The position numbers and the translations under genes were made by a program. Positions 33,814 through 42,711 of a DNA stretch of 64,000 bases are shown here, piece after piece. Positions within the stretch are counted from its first letter, which is position 1; each line of letters starts with the position of its first letter. Source of the DNA: Parasphingorhabdus marina DSM 22363 (GTDB lineage: Bacteria > Pseudomonadota > Alphaproteobacteria > Sphingomonadales > Sphingomonadaceae). The notes below the pieces were generated by a model. The model was not told the origin of the DNA and ran no database searches. It saw nothing but the letters and a program-made list of their open reading frames with translations. The stretch lies in contig NZ_FSQW01000002.1 of assembly GCF_900128895.1 (NCBI RefSeq), positions 1,416,001 to 1,480,000 of the forward strand, written 5' to 3'.

Positions 33814-35842
33814 CCACCTGTCCTTCGATGGCTTGATCAACAAGCGGCCTGGTGAGATCCAGACCGTCAATCAGGGCGTTGACGATATTCTGGGTTTCTT
33901 CCGGTGAACGTATAACCGTTGGAGTGATCAATATAATCAATTCTGTGCGCGCCCCTGTGTCTATGTCCCGGCCAAACAAGCCTCCGATAAGCGGTATCTG
34001 GCTAAGCAGAGGGATACCCGATTTAATTTTGGTCTGCCGATTGCGAATAAGCCCGCCAAGCGCAATCATCTCCCCGGACCGTGTAGCCACCGTACTCGCC
34101 AGCCGGCGTTGCTGGATTGTGGGAGAATTGATACCCGACGTGGTGGTTTCGGCAACATCGCTGACCTCCTGCGAGATATCGAGAATGATCGTCCCGCTGT
34201 CATTCACCCGCGGGGTCACTTGCAAGATCACGCCGGTATCCCTCAGTTCAATATTATTGACCAAAGGCGCGCCTGGCGACACCACACCTTGTGATTGCTG
34301 AGTAACAATTGGCACCTGATCACCAACCTGCAACGTTGCCGGTTCATTGTTGAGCGTGAGGATTTTGGGAGCTGACAGGACGCGTACATCGGTTTTGGAT
34401 TGCAAGGTGTTGAGAACAGCAGACGCCGTGGAGCCGATGACGGATACCGAAAAACCCGGGAAGCTGGATGCAGGCGTCCCGCTTTCGTTTCCGCTGCTCG
34501 TAATTGTGTTTGTGCCATTAGAACCGGAACGAAAAATCGAAAAATCCAGACCAAAGCGCAAGTCATCCGACAATGTGACCTCAGCAAGTGTCGCCTCGAT
34601 CAGAACCTGGGCAACCGGCTGATCCAGTTTTTCGAGCGCATCACGGATAAACCCATATTCTTCTCCATTCGCATAAATCAGCAGGCTGTTGTTCTGGGCG
34701 TTCGGAACAATCCTCAAACCGCTGGAAAGGCCGGCCGAAGCGCTTGGAAAAAATCCGGAATTGCTCGGTGTAGCGGCCGGGCTGCTCTCGTTTCCATCAT
34801 CTTGCGTCGCACCTCCGGACACGTCGATCCGAGCCGGGCCATTGCTTTGCGGAACCGTTTGTTCGCCATTTCCCAATACCAGCTGCAATGATGAGGCAAT
34901 ATCAGCAGCTCGGCCGTTCTGCACTGCATAGCTGTAAAGCTTGCGCTTTCCCGAACCGCCGGCATCCAGCCGCCTTATCCAGGGCTCTATTCTCGACAAA
35001 TCAGCCCGGTTTGCGGAAATCCCCAACACCGAACGCAATCTTGGCAAGGGTACCAGCCGCACGCGCGAGCCGATGATGTCGTAGGGAGGCGCAAAAATCT
35101 CATCCAGTTCCCCCACCAATGTGTCAGCATCGACATTTTCCAGCCGGTAAATCTCAAAATTCATGTTGGAAAGATTATCGACATCAAATCGGCCAATCAG
35201 TTTTTTGGCCGCATCGCGTTCTTCTGCATTGCCCGTGATGAGCAGGTTGTTGAAGCCGTCGCGCGAAGGCTCTGCGATATTGTCCCCCAAAAAGCCCTGG
35301 ATGAGTTTTGCGATTTCAGCAGCACTGCCAAATTCCAGGGTTACCACCTCGGTGGCAAAGCCGGGCGCGGATGGAACAAATCGCCTTGGCACAGCATTTC
35401 CCGAAGCTGGAGCTGTGTTGCCTGCAGAAGCAATGCGGGAGCTCGTAATTGGCGCGAGCGCACGGGCCTTGGCGCGGTCGATGACCCGGTACCCGTCACC
35501 GCGTTTCACAATCACCGCATCTATACTGGCTAGCGCTTGTTCCAGAAGTGGAATGAGCGAATCTTCTGTCACCGGCTTCACCGTACGCAGCGTAATATTG
35601 CCCGAAACGTCCGGATCAATGGTGTAACTGGCACCCAGCATGGAGCCCATTACCGCATCTACTACGCGCTTCACATCTGCTTCGACAAAGGCAAGCGAAT
35701 ATCCGTTTACTTCATCATACTGGATACGGGTGTTTTTGGAATCCTGCGCCATCAATATGGCAGGCATTGAGGCCAGCAGCAAAACCGCAAGCCACTTCAC
35801 AGTCAGCCGGGATATGCCGGTTTTGAAACACAAAAAAATCAC
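33797..35842 (-). CDS. gspD: Type II secretion outer-membrane secretin GspD
   Basis: A 681-residue secretin with a signal peptide (VKWLAVLLLASMPAILMAQ). N-domains follow: YDEVNGYSLAFVEADVKRVVD (N0), then N1-N3 modules with VVTLEFGSAAEIAKLIQGFL and FEIYRLENVDADTLVGELDEIF. The secretin core is NNEPATLQVGDQVPIVTQQS, the VGSV-like LEVTPRVND region (here ILQVTPRVNDSG), and IALGGLIRNRQTKIKSGIPLLSQIPLIGGLFG. It forms the outer-membrane exit channel. The start is GTG at 35842, overlapping the gspC stop by four bases. No C-terminal pilotin-binding domain is obvious. Confidence 0.95.
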   Translation of the reverse strand: MIFLCFKTGISRLTVKWLAVLLLASMPAILMAQDSKNTRIQYDEVNGYSLAFVEADVKRVVDAVMGSMLGASYTIDPDVSGNITLRTVKPVTEDSLIPLLEQALASIDAVIVKRGDGYRVIDRAKARALAPITSSRIASAGNTAPASGNAVPRRFVPSAPGFATEVVTLEFGSAAEIAKLIQGFLGDNIAEPSRDGFNNLLITGNAEERDAAKKLIGRFDVDNLSNMNFEIYRLENVDADTLVGELDEIFAPPYDIIGSRVRLVPLPRLRSVLGISANRADLSRIEPWIRRLDAGGSGKRKLYSYAVQNGRAADIASSLQLVLGNGEQTVPQSNGPARIDVSGGATQDDGNESSPAATPSNSGFFPSASAGLSSGLRIVPNAQNNSLLIYANGEEYGFIRDALEKLDQPVAQVLIEATLAEVTLSDDLRFGLDFSIFRSGSNGTNTITSSGNESGTPASSFPGFSVSVIGSTASAVLNTLQSKTDVRVLSAPKILTLNNEPATLQVGDQVPIVTQQSQGVVSPGAPLVNNIELRDTGVILQVTPRVNDSGTIILDISQEVSDVAETTTSGINSPTIQQRRLASTVATRSGEMIALGGLIRNRQTKIKSGIPLLSQIPLIGGLFGRDIDTGARTELIILITPTVIRSPEETQNIVNALIDGLDLTRPLVDQAIEGQVGGRQP

Positions 35843-36390
35843 TCATTTTCTCCGATATCGATACCAGGTTCCGGTTCGCTAGCCGGGATGGCATCGCCAA
35901 CTCCTGGGCCGCCTACAGCCTTGTTCGAATAGTTCAGCCCGATCGTTTTGTTTTCACCGGCATTGGCAAAAACAGCGGCGTTTTTCCTTACCGACACCAG
36001 CTTCCAGCCATCACTTGACTGTCCCCTTGCCAGGGTCTTGGTTTCGCCATCGTGGGTTTTGATAATCGCAACAGCCTTACCCCGTCTCTTGGAGACAAGC
36101 CCTACTAATGTAGGGGCGGGGGTCATTTGAGATTGGCCCTGTGCGCCATCGGCCGGTGCTTCCGTGTCCGGCAGACCCGGCACGATCACCTTGCGACCCG
36201 AGTTGAAGAGCGGTTTTGTGAGAAGCATGTCGACAACAGCTATGTCCTGCATCTGCACCTGCGTGGTCAGAACCGGTTCGAGCTTTTCAACATCATCATC
36301 GTCTGCTGACAACAAAAACCACGGCACAACGCAAATGATCACAAAGGCCAGACCCAGCCAAATCCATTCCGGTTTCACACGCTCCATCAT
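35839..36390 (-). CDS. gspC: Type II secretion inner-membrane protein GspC/GspN-like
   Basis: A 183-residue bitopic protein: short cytoplasmic start MMERVKPEW, a helix at about residues 9-27 (IWLGLAFVIICVVPWFLL), then a periplasmic part with LLTKPLFNSGRKVIVPG and a homology-region-like domain PTLVGLVSKRRGKAVAIIKT / KTLARGQSSDGWKLVSVRKNAAVF. These are the features of the GspC HR domain that touches the secretin; some alphaproteobacterial annotations call it GspN. The ATG at 36390 overlaps the gspM stop (ATGA). The low-complexity acidic end is unremarkable. Confidence 0.7.
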   Translation of the reverse strand: MMERVKPEWIWLGLAFVIICVVPWFLLSADDDDVEKLEPVLTTQVQMQDIAVVDMLLTKPLFNSGRKVIVPGLPDTEAPADGAQGQSQMTPAPTLVGLVSKRRGKAVAIIKTHDGETKTLARGQSSDGWKLVSVRKNAAVFANAGENKTIGLNYSNKAVGGPGVGDAIPASEPEPGIDIGENE

Positions 36391-36923
36391 GGTTTTGCCC
36401 ACCCGGCGAGAGCCTGACCTGAAAACTGCACCTCTCCGCTGGCCGGATCGACCGCTTGAATTGTCCAGTCCTTGAAACGAATGATCGGCATGGTTTTTTC
36501 GGCCAAATTGATGAAACGCATCACCTTTTCTTCACGGCCTTGAACCGCAAAATCGATTTGCAGCAGCTTGCTGCCGGTTTTCCCGACGCGCGGTTCAGTG
36601 CTTAGAATCTGCAGGCCCGCTCCGCTTGCGAGATTGGCAAAATAACCATCAAACTGGCTGACTGCAGTTTCCGGATCATCAACGCGGAACACGATTTCGG
36701 CTGGCAGCACTTCCGCAGCTACCGGGGCTGGCCGTGCTTCCAGTCTTTCCAGTCGCTCCCGTTGAAACCGCGCATCATCCAGCTCAGTCAGGCTTGCGCC
36801 AATACTGGCGAATAGCGGGGACAAGATGACATTCCAAATGAGCAACAGAGAAAGGACGAGCAATCCAACTGCCAGGGTTTTCCGTGTCACCGGTGAGAAT
36901 TGATTGATGCTGGCAACACTCAT
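36387..36923 (-). CDS. gspM: Type II secretion protein GspM (PilO-like)
   Basis: A 178-residue bitopic protein with one N-terminal helix (LAVGLLVLSLLLIWNVILSPLF), a short coiled-coil stretch (LTELDDARFQRERLERLEA) and a ferredoxin-like periplasmic domain ending FKDWTIQAVDPASGEVQFSG. This matches GspM, which partners GspL in the inner-membrane platform. It overlaps gspL and gspC by four bases on each side. Confidence 0.82.
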   Translation of the reverse strand: MSVASINQFSPVTRKTLAVGLLVLSLLLIWNVILSPLFASIGASLTELDDARFQRERLERLEARPAPVAAEVLPAEIVFRVDDPETAVSQFDGYFANLASGAGLQILSTEPRVGKTGSKLLQIDFAVQGREEKVMRFINLAEKTMPIIRFKDWTIQAVDPASGEVQFSGQALAGWAKP

Positions 36924-37954
36924 CGTCCCACCTCATAGCGCACGCGGTCGCGTGTGTTTTCGGCATCCAGTTCTTCAATCGGTTCGAGGTTCTCAAAAAT
37001 TTTGGACCGGCTGAGCCCGACCTCAGCCCTTTCGCGATCTTCCATATCCGCCAGAAATTGCATTCTCCCCTGCCCGTCCTGAGTTACGGAACTCGTCCAG
37101 TCCGTGTCCGGCAGATTGGCGGCCAGTGCTTCCAGCCGATTGCTGGCACTTGGCATTTTGAGCAAAGGCGCGGCGGCTCGCCGCACCATCTCTTCAGCCA
37201 AAATCTGTTTTTCCTGCGCCAAACGCGGCTCCAGAACGCTTTCAAGTTCTGCAATGCGCGTTTCTTCCCGGCTCAGAAGGATTTCTGCGCCCGCCCAGGT
37301 GACCAGGGGTGTGCAGGCCAGCAGGCCAGCAGCTGCAAGCGCAAATGCTTTTTTGTTTTGATCTGCCGGCTTGCTCGACAACAGCAGGGGTCGTCTCAGA
37401 ACCGCGATCCGGCCTTGATGCTCCACACAGAATGTCGGCGGCATCAGGCTTTTTTCCGCAAAGAGAGTTTCTATCTCATCAAGCCGCGCAGATTTTGCGA
37501 CAATCAGGCTCACAAAAACATGTTTGTCATCACGCTCCAGCGCGGCAAAGTCCCAGTCGACATATTCCGGTTTGAGCGGCACCAGATTTGCGAGCTGCAA
37601 CTGCAAAGCGGATCGAATGTCAGCAAAGCTCGCTTTGGGAAGCTTTACCGGAATGGCGAGATAGTCACGTCCTTGCAGAAACAGTCTGGGGGGATACTGA
37701 TCGGCAAGCGCAACAATCTGATCCCAGCTGTCTTGCTCCAAAGATTCCAGGCGCTTGGCTTCCACCATTTTCTCGCCGGCACCATTATGGACATATTCTA
37801 TGACTGTTTCTTCATCGCCTGCAAAAATATCAAACCGGTCTCGCTCAGTAGGCTGGTTTTTGAGGCTCGCCGGTAATAACTCGCGCAGCTCGTCACTCCA
37901 CCAATGCCAGAATGCACCTGCTCTTTGACTCAGATTTTGCGTGGGCGCATTCAT
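36920..37954 (-). CDS. gspL: Type II secretion protein GspL
   Basis: A 344-residue protein with a cytoplasmic actin-like N-domain (about residues 1-200, including LPKASFADIRSALQLQLANL and PLKPEYVDWDFAAL), one helix at about residues 212-230 (AFALAAAGLLACTPLVTWAG), then a coiled coil and periplasmic domain (REETRIAELESVLEPRL to the end). This layout is that of GspL/PilM-N fusions, which tie the GspE ATPase to the periplasmic GspM. The ATG at 37954 overlaps the gspJ stop (ATGA); GTG 37963 is less likely. Confidence 0.83.
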   Translation of the reverse strand: MNAPTQNLSQRAGAFWHWWSDELRELLPASLKNQPTERDRFDIFAGDEETVIEYVHNGAGEKMVEAKRLESLEQDSWDQIVALADQYPPRLFLQGRDYLAIPVKLPKASFADIRSALQLQLANLVPLKPEYVDWDFAALERDDKHVFVSLIVAKSARLDEIETLFAEKSLMPPTFCVEHQGRIAVLRRPLLLSSKPADQNKKAFALAAAGLLACTPLVTWAGAEILLSREETRIAELESVLEPRLAQEKQILAEEMVRRAAAPLLKMPSASNRLEALAANLPDTDWTSSVTQDGQGRMQFLADMEDRERAEVGLSRSKIFENLEPIEELDAENTRDRVRYEVGR

Positions 37955-38511
37955 GAACGGCACCGCTGTGAAATGACATCAAAAACGCAAGCCCCGCGCC
38001 CATTGATTTTGGGATGGATTTTTATCTGATTGGCGCTGCCCCCGGCTTGTCCGTGATAGGAAATCACGACGGTGCCGATAAATTCTCCATCGTTTTCCGG
38101 TACCTCGACATATTCAATACCAATGTCTTTTTGCCCCGACAGAATTTCAACCGCCGGGAAGGTGTTGGATATGGATTGCAGCAAAAGTGCTTTGGCCCCG
38201 GCGCGGTTCGAGATTTGCAAGGACGCCTGAACATATCCCTGACTTTGCAAGGCTGCAGGCGCAATCATCCGAAAGCTCAGGCTGTTCTCAGAGCGAGGCA
38301 GAGGCGTAAAATTCTCATCTGCGAAACGCGCACCTGCAAGTGCGCTTTCCAAAATTGGCCTTGCCTGTTGGGTCTGGTTGCCGCCAAAAGCTTCGCTTTC
38401 ACGCAAATCATCACCCAGTCCGGCGATGACCATAGTGATCGCGCCGAGCAAAAGCCCCCCTGCAACAATCGAAACCAGCGTTTCAACAAGAGTAAAGCCG
38501 TTCCGGGTCAT
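37951..38511 (-). CDS. gspJ: Type II secretion minor pseudopilin GspJ
   Basis: A 186-residue pseudopilin with prepilin start MTRNGFTLVETLVSIVAGGL (G-F-T-L-V-E cleavage motif) and a long globular domain. Placement between gspI and gspL, and a length close to typical GspJ, support the name. It overlaps gspI by four bases and gspL by four bases. Confidence 0.83.
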   Translation of the reverse strand: MTRNGFTLVETLVSIVAGGLLLGAITMVIAGLGDDLRESEAFGGNQTQQARPILESALAGARFADENFTPLPRSENSLSFRMIAPAALQSQGYVQASLQISNRAGAKALLLQSISNTFPAVEILSGQKDIGIEYVEVPENDGEFIGTVVISYHGQAGGSANQIKIHPKINGRGACVFDVISQRCRS

Positions 38512-38900
38512 CGGACTATCAGGCTTCGTACATAGCGCTTTTGAAAGGTTATGAGCTGAGGTTTGTCTTCTGAACCGGCCGATATTCTCGCTTCCACCAG
38601 GATAAAGGCACCACGCCGGTCACGCGCAATTTCCCTTTCCTGCAAGGTCCAGCGCACGCCGTCTTCTTCCCCATTTCGCTGGGCAGGTGCGCCAGAGATA
38701 TCGCGCAGATCGTCAATTCTGGACTGGGCAACACTCAGCGCTTGTTGCGCCAGCGCATTGTCCTGCTGCCGCGCGGCTGCAGAGACCGAGCCATCCAGCA
38801 ATATCGCCACAAGAAAGGCCGTGGCCACCAAAGCCACCAACACTTCCACCAGCGTGAACCCACGCTCGCCGGTTTTGAAAGGGGGGGTAGTCGAGCTCAT
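38508..38900 (-). CDS. gspI: Type II secretion minor pseudopilin GspI
   Basis: A 130-residue pseudopilin with the cleavage motif GERGFTLVEVLVALVATAFL after a 14-residue leader. The globular part has AQQALSVAQSRIDDLRD and GVRWTLQEREIARD, typical of GspI. It overlaps gspH and gspJ by four bases each. Confidence 0.85.
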   Translation of the reverse strand: MSSTTPPFKTGERGFTLVEVLVALVATAFLVAILLDGSVSAAARQQDNALAQQALSVAQSRIDDLRDISGAPAQRNGEEDGVRWTLQEREIARDRRGAFILVEARISAGSEDKPQLITFQKRYVRSLIVR

Positions 38901-39280
38901 CTCATGAGCCTCCCGTCGATCCAGCGCACTTGGGCGACCAGTTGTTCGTCCCGATATATTTTGCCGCCATTTGATGATCCATCAGCATAAAAAAGAAGAT
39001 TGTCCTCACCAGCCAAAGCGCCGCGCAGCTTAAATCCGTTGGGTACCAGTTCCAGCCTCCGGGTTTCGCCAGACCTGATGGCCGATTGCCGTGCCGATGT
39101 GATTGATCTTTCAAGTTCGGTCACTTCCATACGCGCAATGGTGCCGGACTGATTGACGCCGCCGATGAAAAGCACCGCCGCCAGCGACATGATCGCCAGC
39201 ACGACCAGCATTTCGACGAGCGTAAAGCCGTTGGAGCACGCTTTCGATTGCTTACGGGATAGCTTTGAGATCCGCGTCAT
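38897..39280 (-). CDS. gspH: Type II secretion minor pseudopilin GspH
   Basis: A 127-residue pseudopilin: MTRISKLSRKQSKACSNGFT onward, with the FTLVEMLVVLAIM motif and a globular domain containing SARQSAIRSGETRRLELVPNG. The ATG at 39280 is used; upstream in-frame codons would extend far into gspG. Overlap with gspG is 29 bases. Confidence 0.83.
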   Translation of the reverse strand: MTRISKLSRKQSKACSNGFTLVEMLVVLAIMSLAAVLFIGGVNQSGTIARMEVTELERSITSARQSAIRSGETRRLELVPNGFKLRGALAGEDNLLFYADGSSNGGKIYRDEQLVAQVRWIDGRLMR

Positions 39281-39707
39281 CGCCAGTGCCTCCCTCCTTG
39301 TTGTCCGCACCGAGCGTCACAAGCTCATAGGGCGCATCCTCAGCCGGTGAGCGGTAGACAAAATCAAAGCCCCAGGGATCCTTGAGCTGCCGTTCCTGCC
39401 GCACATAAGGACCGTTCCAGGCGGGATCCGGGTCTGTCATGGACCACAAGACCTCAATTCCCTGCTCGCTGGTCGGAAAGGCCCCGGTGTCCAGTTCATA
39501 GTGGCGCAGGCTTGCCGAGAGCGTATCCAGCTGCACTTTGGCCGCCTTGGTTTTTGCACTGCCCAGAAGATTGGTGATTTGAGGTATGGCCACTGCCGCG
39601 ATCAGTCCTATCACAACCAGGACAACCAGCATTTCCATGAGGGTAAAGCCATTGCGCTTCGGCGGATCCCATGCGGCATTTTGTTCTTGTGGTGGCTTCA
39701 AACTCAT
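39252..39707 (-). CDS. gspG: Type II secretion major pseudopilin GspG
   Basis: The 151-residue major pseudopilin. The prepilin motif is KRNGFTLMEMLVVLVVIGLI, followed by the conserved AKVQLDTLSASLRHYELDTGAFPTSEQGIEVL and the calcium-site region PDPAWNGPYV...LKDPWGFDFVYRSP. It ends ADNKEGGTGDDADLKA, the usual Ca-binding end of GspG. The leader peptide is long (18 residues before GF). The ATG at 39707 overlaps the gspF stop by four bases. Confidence 0.93.
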   Translation of the reverse strand: MSLKPPQEQNAAWDPPKRNGFTLMEMLVVLVVIGLIAAVAIPQITNLLGSAKTKAAKVQLDTLSASLRHYELDTGAFPTSEQGIEVLWSMTDPDPAWNGPYVRQERQLKDPWGFDFVYRSPAEDAPYELVTLGADNKEGGTGDDADLKAIP

Positions 39708-40915
39708 CCTGCAATATCTCCCAAGGCAAATATTCCGAGCATTACGCCCGCCACCAGCATCGCCACAAGCCCGCCCAGCAATATGATCGCAATCGGGTTC
39801 ACCAGTGACACAATCCGCTCGATCCGGGCCGAGGCCGCCTGGCTCATGATTTCCGAAGCATGGGCGCACGTTTCTCCCAGTTTTCCTGTTCGCTCGCCGA
39901 CTTCAATGAGACGACTGGCGGTTTCCGGGAAAACAGACGTGGACGCTAGGGCATAGGAGAGCCGGATTCCTTCTCGTATCTGCCGCTCCACATCTTCAAG
40001 ATCTGACTTCCAGCGGCGGCTCGAGAGCGTGTTTTTTGCAAGCGGCAAGGCTTTGACCACAGTCAGCCCATTGGCAATGAGCGTTGCGAGCAAACCGGTA
40101 AATTGCCCCGCCAGATATTGGTCGCGCAGTTTGATGCCAGGCAGATAATGTGCCAGCCGGGACATAAGCTGCTCGCCTTCTTCAGACCTTAATAGGATCC
40201 AGAAAAAAGTCACCACAAGCAGCATGCCACCCAGTAAAAACAGTCCATAGCTGCGAACAAAGGCAGAAAAGGATAACACCAGCAGTGTAATGCCCGGAAG
40301 CCGGTCTTCATTGCCGGCAAATACCGGTTCAAATTGCGGTACTACACTGGTCAGCACAATGACCAGCGCGGCGATCGTCGCGATCAATACAGCTGCTGGA
40401 TAGGTCAGCGCTGTCGCCAGCTTTCGTCTGGTCTCGGTCGCCTTTGTCATGCGCGCAGCAACAGAGGTGAGAGCTTCGCCCAATTTGCCGCTGCGTTCTG
40501 CAGAGCGAACCACACCGACAACATAGCCCGGGAATATCCTGGCCACTTCCAGCGCCCGCGCGAGGCCCTCCCCCTGTTTGACCTTGTCCAGGATCGCGTG
40601 CAGCATATGCTTTTGACGTGCTTTGGGAGCCTGATCCCGGAGCAGATCAAGCGAGCGGTCCACTGGCAGACCGGATCGCACAAGCAGCGCTAACTGATTG
40701 AGCATCAAGGCTTGCTCACCAAGTCCAGGCCCGAACGAAAACTGCACAGGCTGGTTTAATCGCTCCGCAAGTGTCATGGAACCCGAAGTAACCTGCAATG
40801 GTGTCAGGCCGTCCGCAAGCATCAACTCCACGCAATCATGTTCGCTGGCGGCTGCAATTTTGCGCCACTGTTTCTTTCCGGCAGCGTCAACCGTGAGGCA
40901 ACGATAATCGGTCAT
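39704..40915 (-). CDS. gspF: Type II secretion inner-membrane platform protein GspF
   Basis: A 403-residue polytopic platform protein with the paired GspF domains: LNQLALLVRSGLPVDRSLDLL and, in the second half, FTGLLATLIANGLTVVKALP, each followed by hydrophobic segments (ALTYPAAVLIATIAALVIVL; NPIAIILLGGLVAMLVAGVM). It anchors pseudopilus assembly and contacts GspE. It overlaps gspE and gspG by four bases each. Confidence 0.95.
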   Translation of the reverse strand: MTDYRCLTVDAAGKKQWRKIAAASEHDCVELMLADGLTPLQVTSGSMTLAERLNQPVQFSFGPGLGEQALMLNQLALLVRSGLPVDRSLDLLRDQAPKARQKHMLHAILDKVKQGEGLARALEVARIFPGYVVGVVRSAERSGKLGEALTSVAARMTKATETRRKLATALTYPAAVLIATIAALVIVLTSVVPQFEPVFAGNEDRLPGITLLVLSFSAFVRSYGLFLLGGMLLVVTFFWILLRSEEGEQLMSRLAHYLPGIKLRDQYLAGQFTGLLATLIANGLTVVKALPLAKNTLSSRRWKSDLEDVERQIREGIRLSYALASTSVFPETASRLIEVGERTGKLGETCAHASEIMSQAASARIERIVSLVNPIAIILLGGLVAMLVAGVMLGIFALGDIAG

Positions 40916-42549
40916 GAGAAGCTCACCACTCGCTGCACTTCATCGAGGCTGGTATGTCCTTCCCCGACCAGCGTCAGACCATGTCCAAGCAGGGTTTCCG
41001 ACGGTTCAAGCGGATAGTCTTCGGCATCCCCGTTGCGGATTTTCTCCCTCAGTTGATCGTCAACTGCCACAATCTCGATCAGCGGCCGGCGGCCGGCATA
41101 GCCACTGTTGTGACAGTTGCTGCACCCTGTCGCTTCAAAGATCTCCTCCGGCAAGTCCACATTTGACTGCCGGAACATTTCGGTCGCAGCCGCATCCGGC
41201 ACGATGGGAGTTTTGCACTCGTCGCACAAGCTGCGCACCAGCCGCTGGGCGATGGTGGCGATGACCGTGGACGCGACCAGAAACGGCTCCACCCCGATAT
41301 CGTTAAGCCGCGTATAGGCCCCCAGCGCGCTATTGGTGTGCAGTGTGGAAAGCACCAGATGGCCAGTCAGTGCTGCCCGGTGGGCGATCTCTGCGGTTTC
41401 TCCGTCCCGGATCTCGCCAATCATGATGATGTCCGGATCCTGGCGCAGGAAAGACCGCAAGCTGCTGGCATAGCTGAGACCGATTTCGGGATGCACCTGG
41501 ACCTGGTTGATACCTTCCAGCATGACCTCCACCGGATCCTCGACCGTAAGGATTTTGACCTCCGGACCTCGCAGCGCATTCATCGCTGCATACAGTGTCG
41601 TGGTCTTGCCGCTTCCCGTGGGACCGGTCAGCAGGATGATCCCGTGAGGCTTTTGCAGCGCAAACTGCAATTTTTCCAGCGCCACGGCAGGCAGCCCCAG
41701 CGCATCCAACTCCAGTGGCAGGCTGGCACGGCCGAGCAGCCGCATGACAATGCTCTCGCCGTTGGCGATGGGAGAGGTGGATACGCGGATATCTATATCC
41801 TCGCCGCGCACCGTGAGTTTGATCCGGCCATCCTGCGGCAGGCGGCTTTCGGAAATGTCGAGACCCGCCATCACCTTGATCCGCGAGGCGATCGGTTCGG
41901 CTATGCCAGCCGGGTGGCGCTCCACTTCGCTGAGCCGCCCATCGATGCGATAGCGGACCGACAGATGGCGCGCCATAGGTTCAATATGGACGTCCGACGC
42001 CTTCCTTTTAACCGCATTGGTTAGTATTTCATGGACCTGGCGAATGACGGGCGCTTCGCTGATGCCGTCCCGGAGCCGCTCCAGCTCGTCATCCAGACCC
42101 GCCTCACCCGGCATCGGCACAGCGTCATCCCCGGACTCCAGATACTGATTCAGGCGATCTTCAATATCACCGAGCCGGGCCAGTCGGGCCTCGACCGGAC
42201 GGCCCAGCGCAAATTGCAGGGCGTCGATGACGCCATCATCCTCGAGATCTCCGACCAGAACATGAGCCTCCTTTTCGGTGACCAGCGGCACTACCCTGTG
42301 CTTGCGAAGATAATGAGGAGAGATCCCGTCGAGTGGTTCGGGTCGACTGTCGAGCAGTCCCGGAGCAGCTATCGGACATCCGCTGACCTCGTGCAAGGCC
42401 GCGAGCAGATCATCGTCGTTGACCAGTCCCATTTGCGACAAAACCCAAGGCAGGCGCAGGCCGGTTTCGCTGGCAATCCGGGTCGATTTTTCGAGCTCCG
42501 GAAGAGCAATCAGTTCATGCTCCAGAAGATGGTCAGAAAGACTCGGCAA
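40912..42549 (-). CDS. gspE: Type II secretion ATPase GspE
   Basis: A 545-residue secretion ATPase. It has N1E-like and N2E domains, then Walker A GPTGSGKTTTLYAAM, the Asp box around KILTVEDPVEVMLEGINQVQ, Walker B-region DPDIIMIGEIRDGETAE, a His box and the CDEC...GCSNC zinc motif typical of GspE. There is no ATG in the right place. I use the TTG at 42549 (followed by PSLSDHLLEHEL) with GGGGAG five bases upstream; longer frames run through the divergent TonB-like gene. It powers pseudopilus growth and is the first gene of the cluster. Confidence 0.92.
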   Translation of the reverse strand: MPSLSDHLLEHELIALPELEKSTRIASETGLRLPWVLSQMGLVNDDDLLAALHEVSGCPIAAPGLLDSRPEPLDGISPHYLRKHRVVPLVTEKEAHVLVGDLEDDGVIDALQFALGRPVEARLARLGDIEDRLNQYLESGDDAVPMPGEAGLDDELERLRDGISEAPVIRQVHEILTNAVKRKASDVHIEPMARHLSVRYRIDGRLSEVERHPAGIAEPIASRIKVMAGLDISESRLPQDGRIKLTVRGEDIDIRVSTSPIANGESIVMRLLGRASLPLELDALGLPAVALEKLQFALQKPHGIILLTGPTGSGKTTTLYAAMNALRGPEVKILTVEDPVEVMLEGINQVQVHPEIGLSYASSLRSFLRQDPDIIMIGEIRDGETAEIAHRAALTGHLVLSTLHTNSALGAYTRLNDIGVEPFLVASTVIATIAQRLVRSLCDECKTPIVPDAAATEMFRQSNVDLPEEIFEATGCSNCHNSGYAGRRPLIEIVAVDDQLREKIRNGDAEDYPLEPSETLLGHGLTLVGEGHTSLDEVQRVVSFS

Positions 42550-42711
42550 ATCACTCCCCTGCAAGACAAAAATTGTGTCGGAAAACGCCGGATTTTGCAA
42601 TCGAAATGCGACAGAAAACAGCCATTTTCGTTGATTTTTGTGGTATAAGAGCCTTGCATGATCGGGACCCGCAACTAAGGTGGTTTCCGGACCGCGAAAT
42701 GAGGGGAGAAA

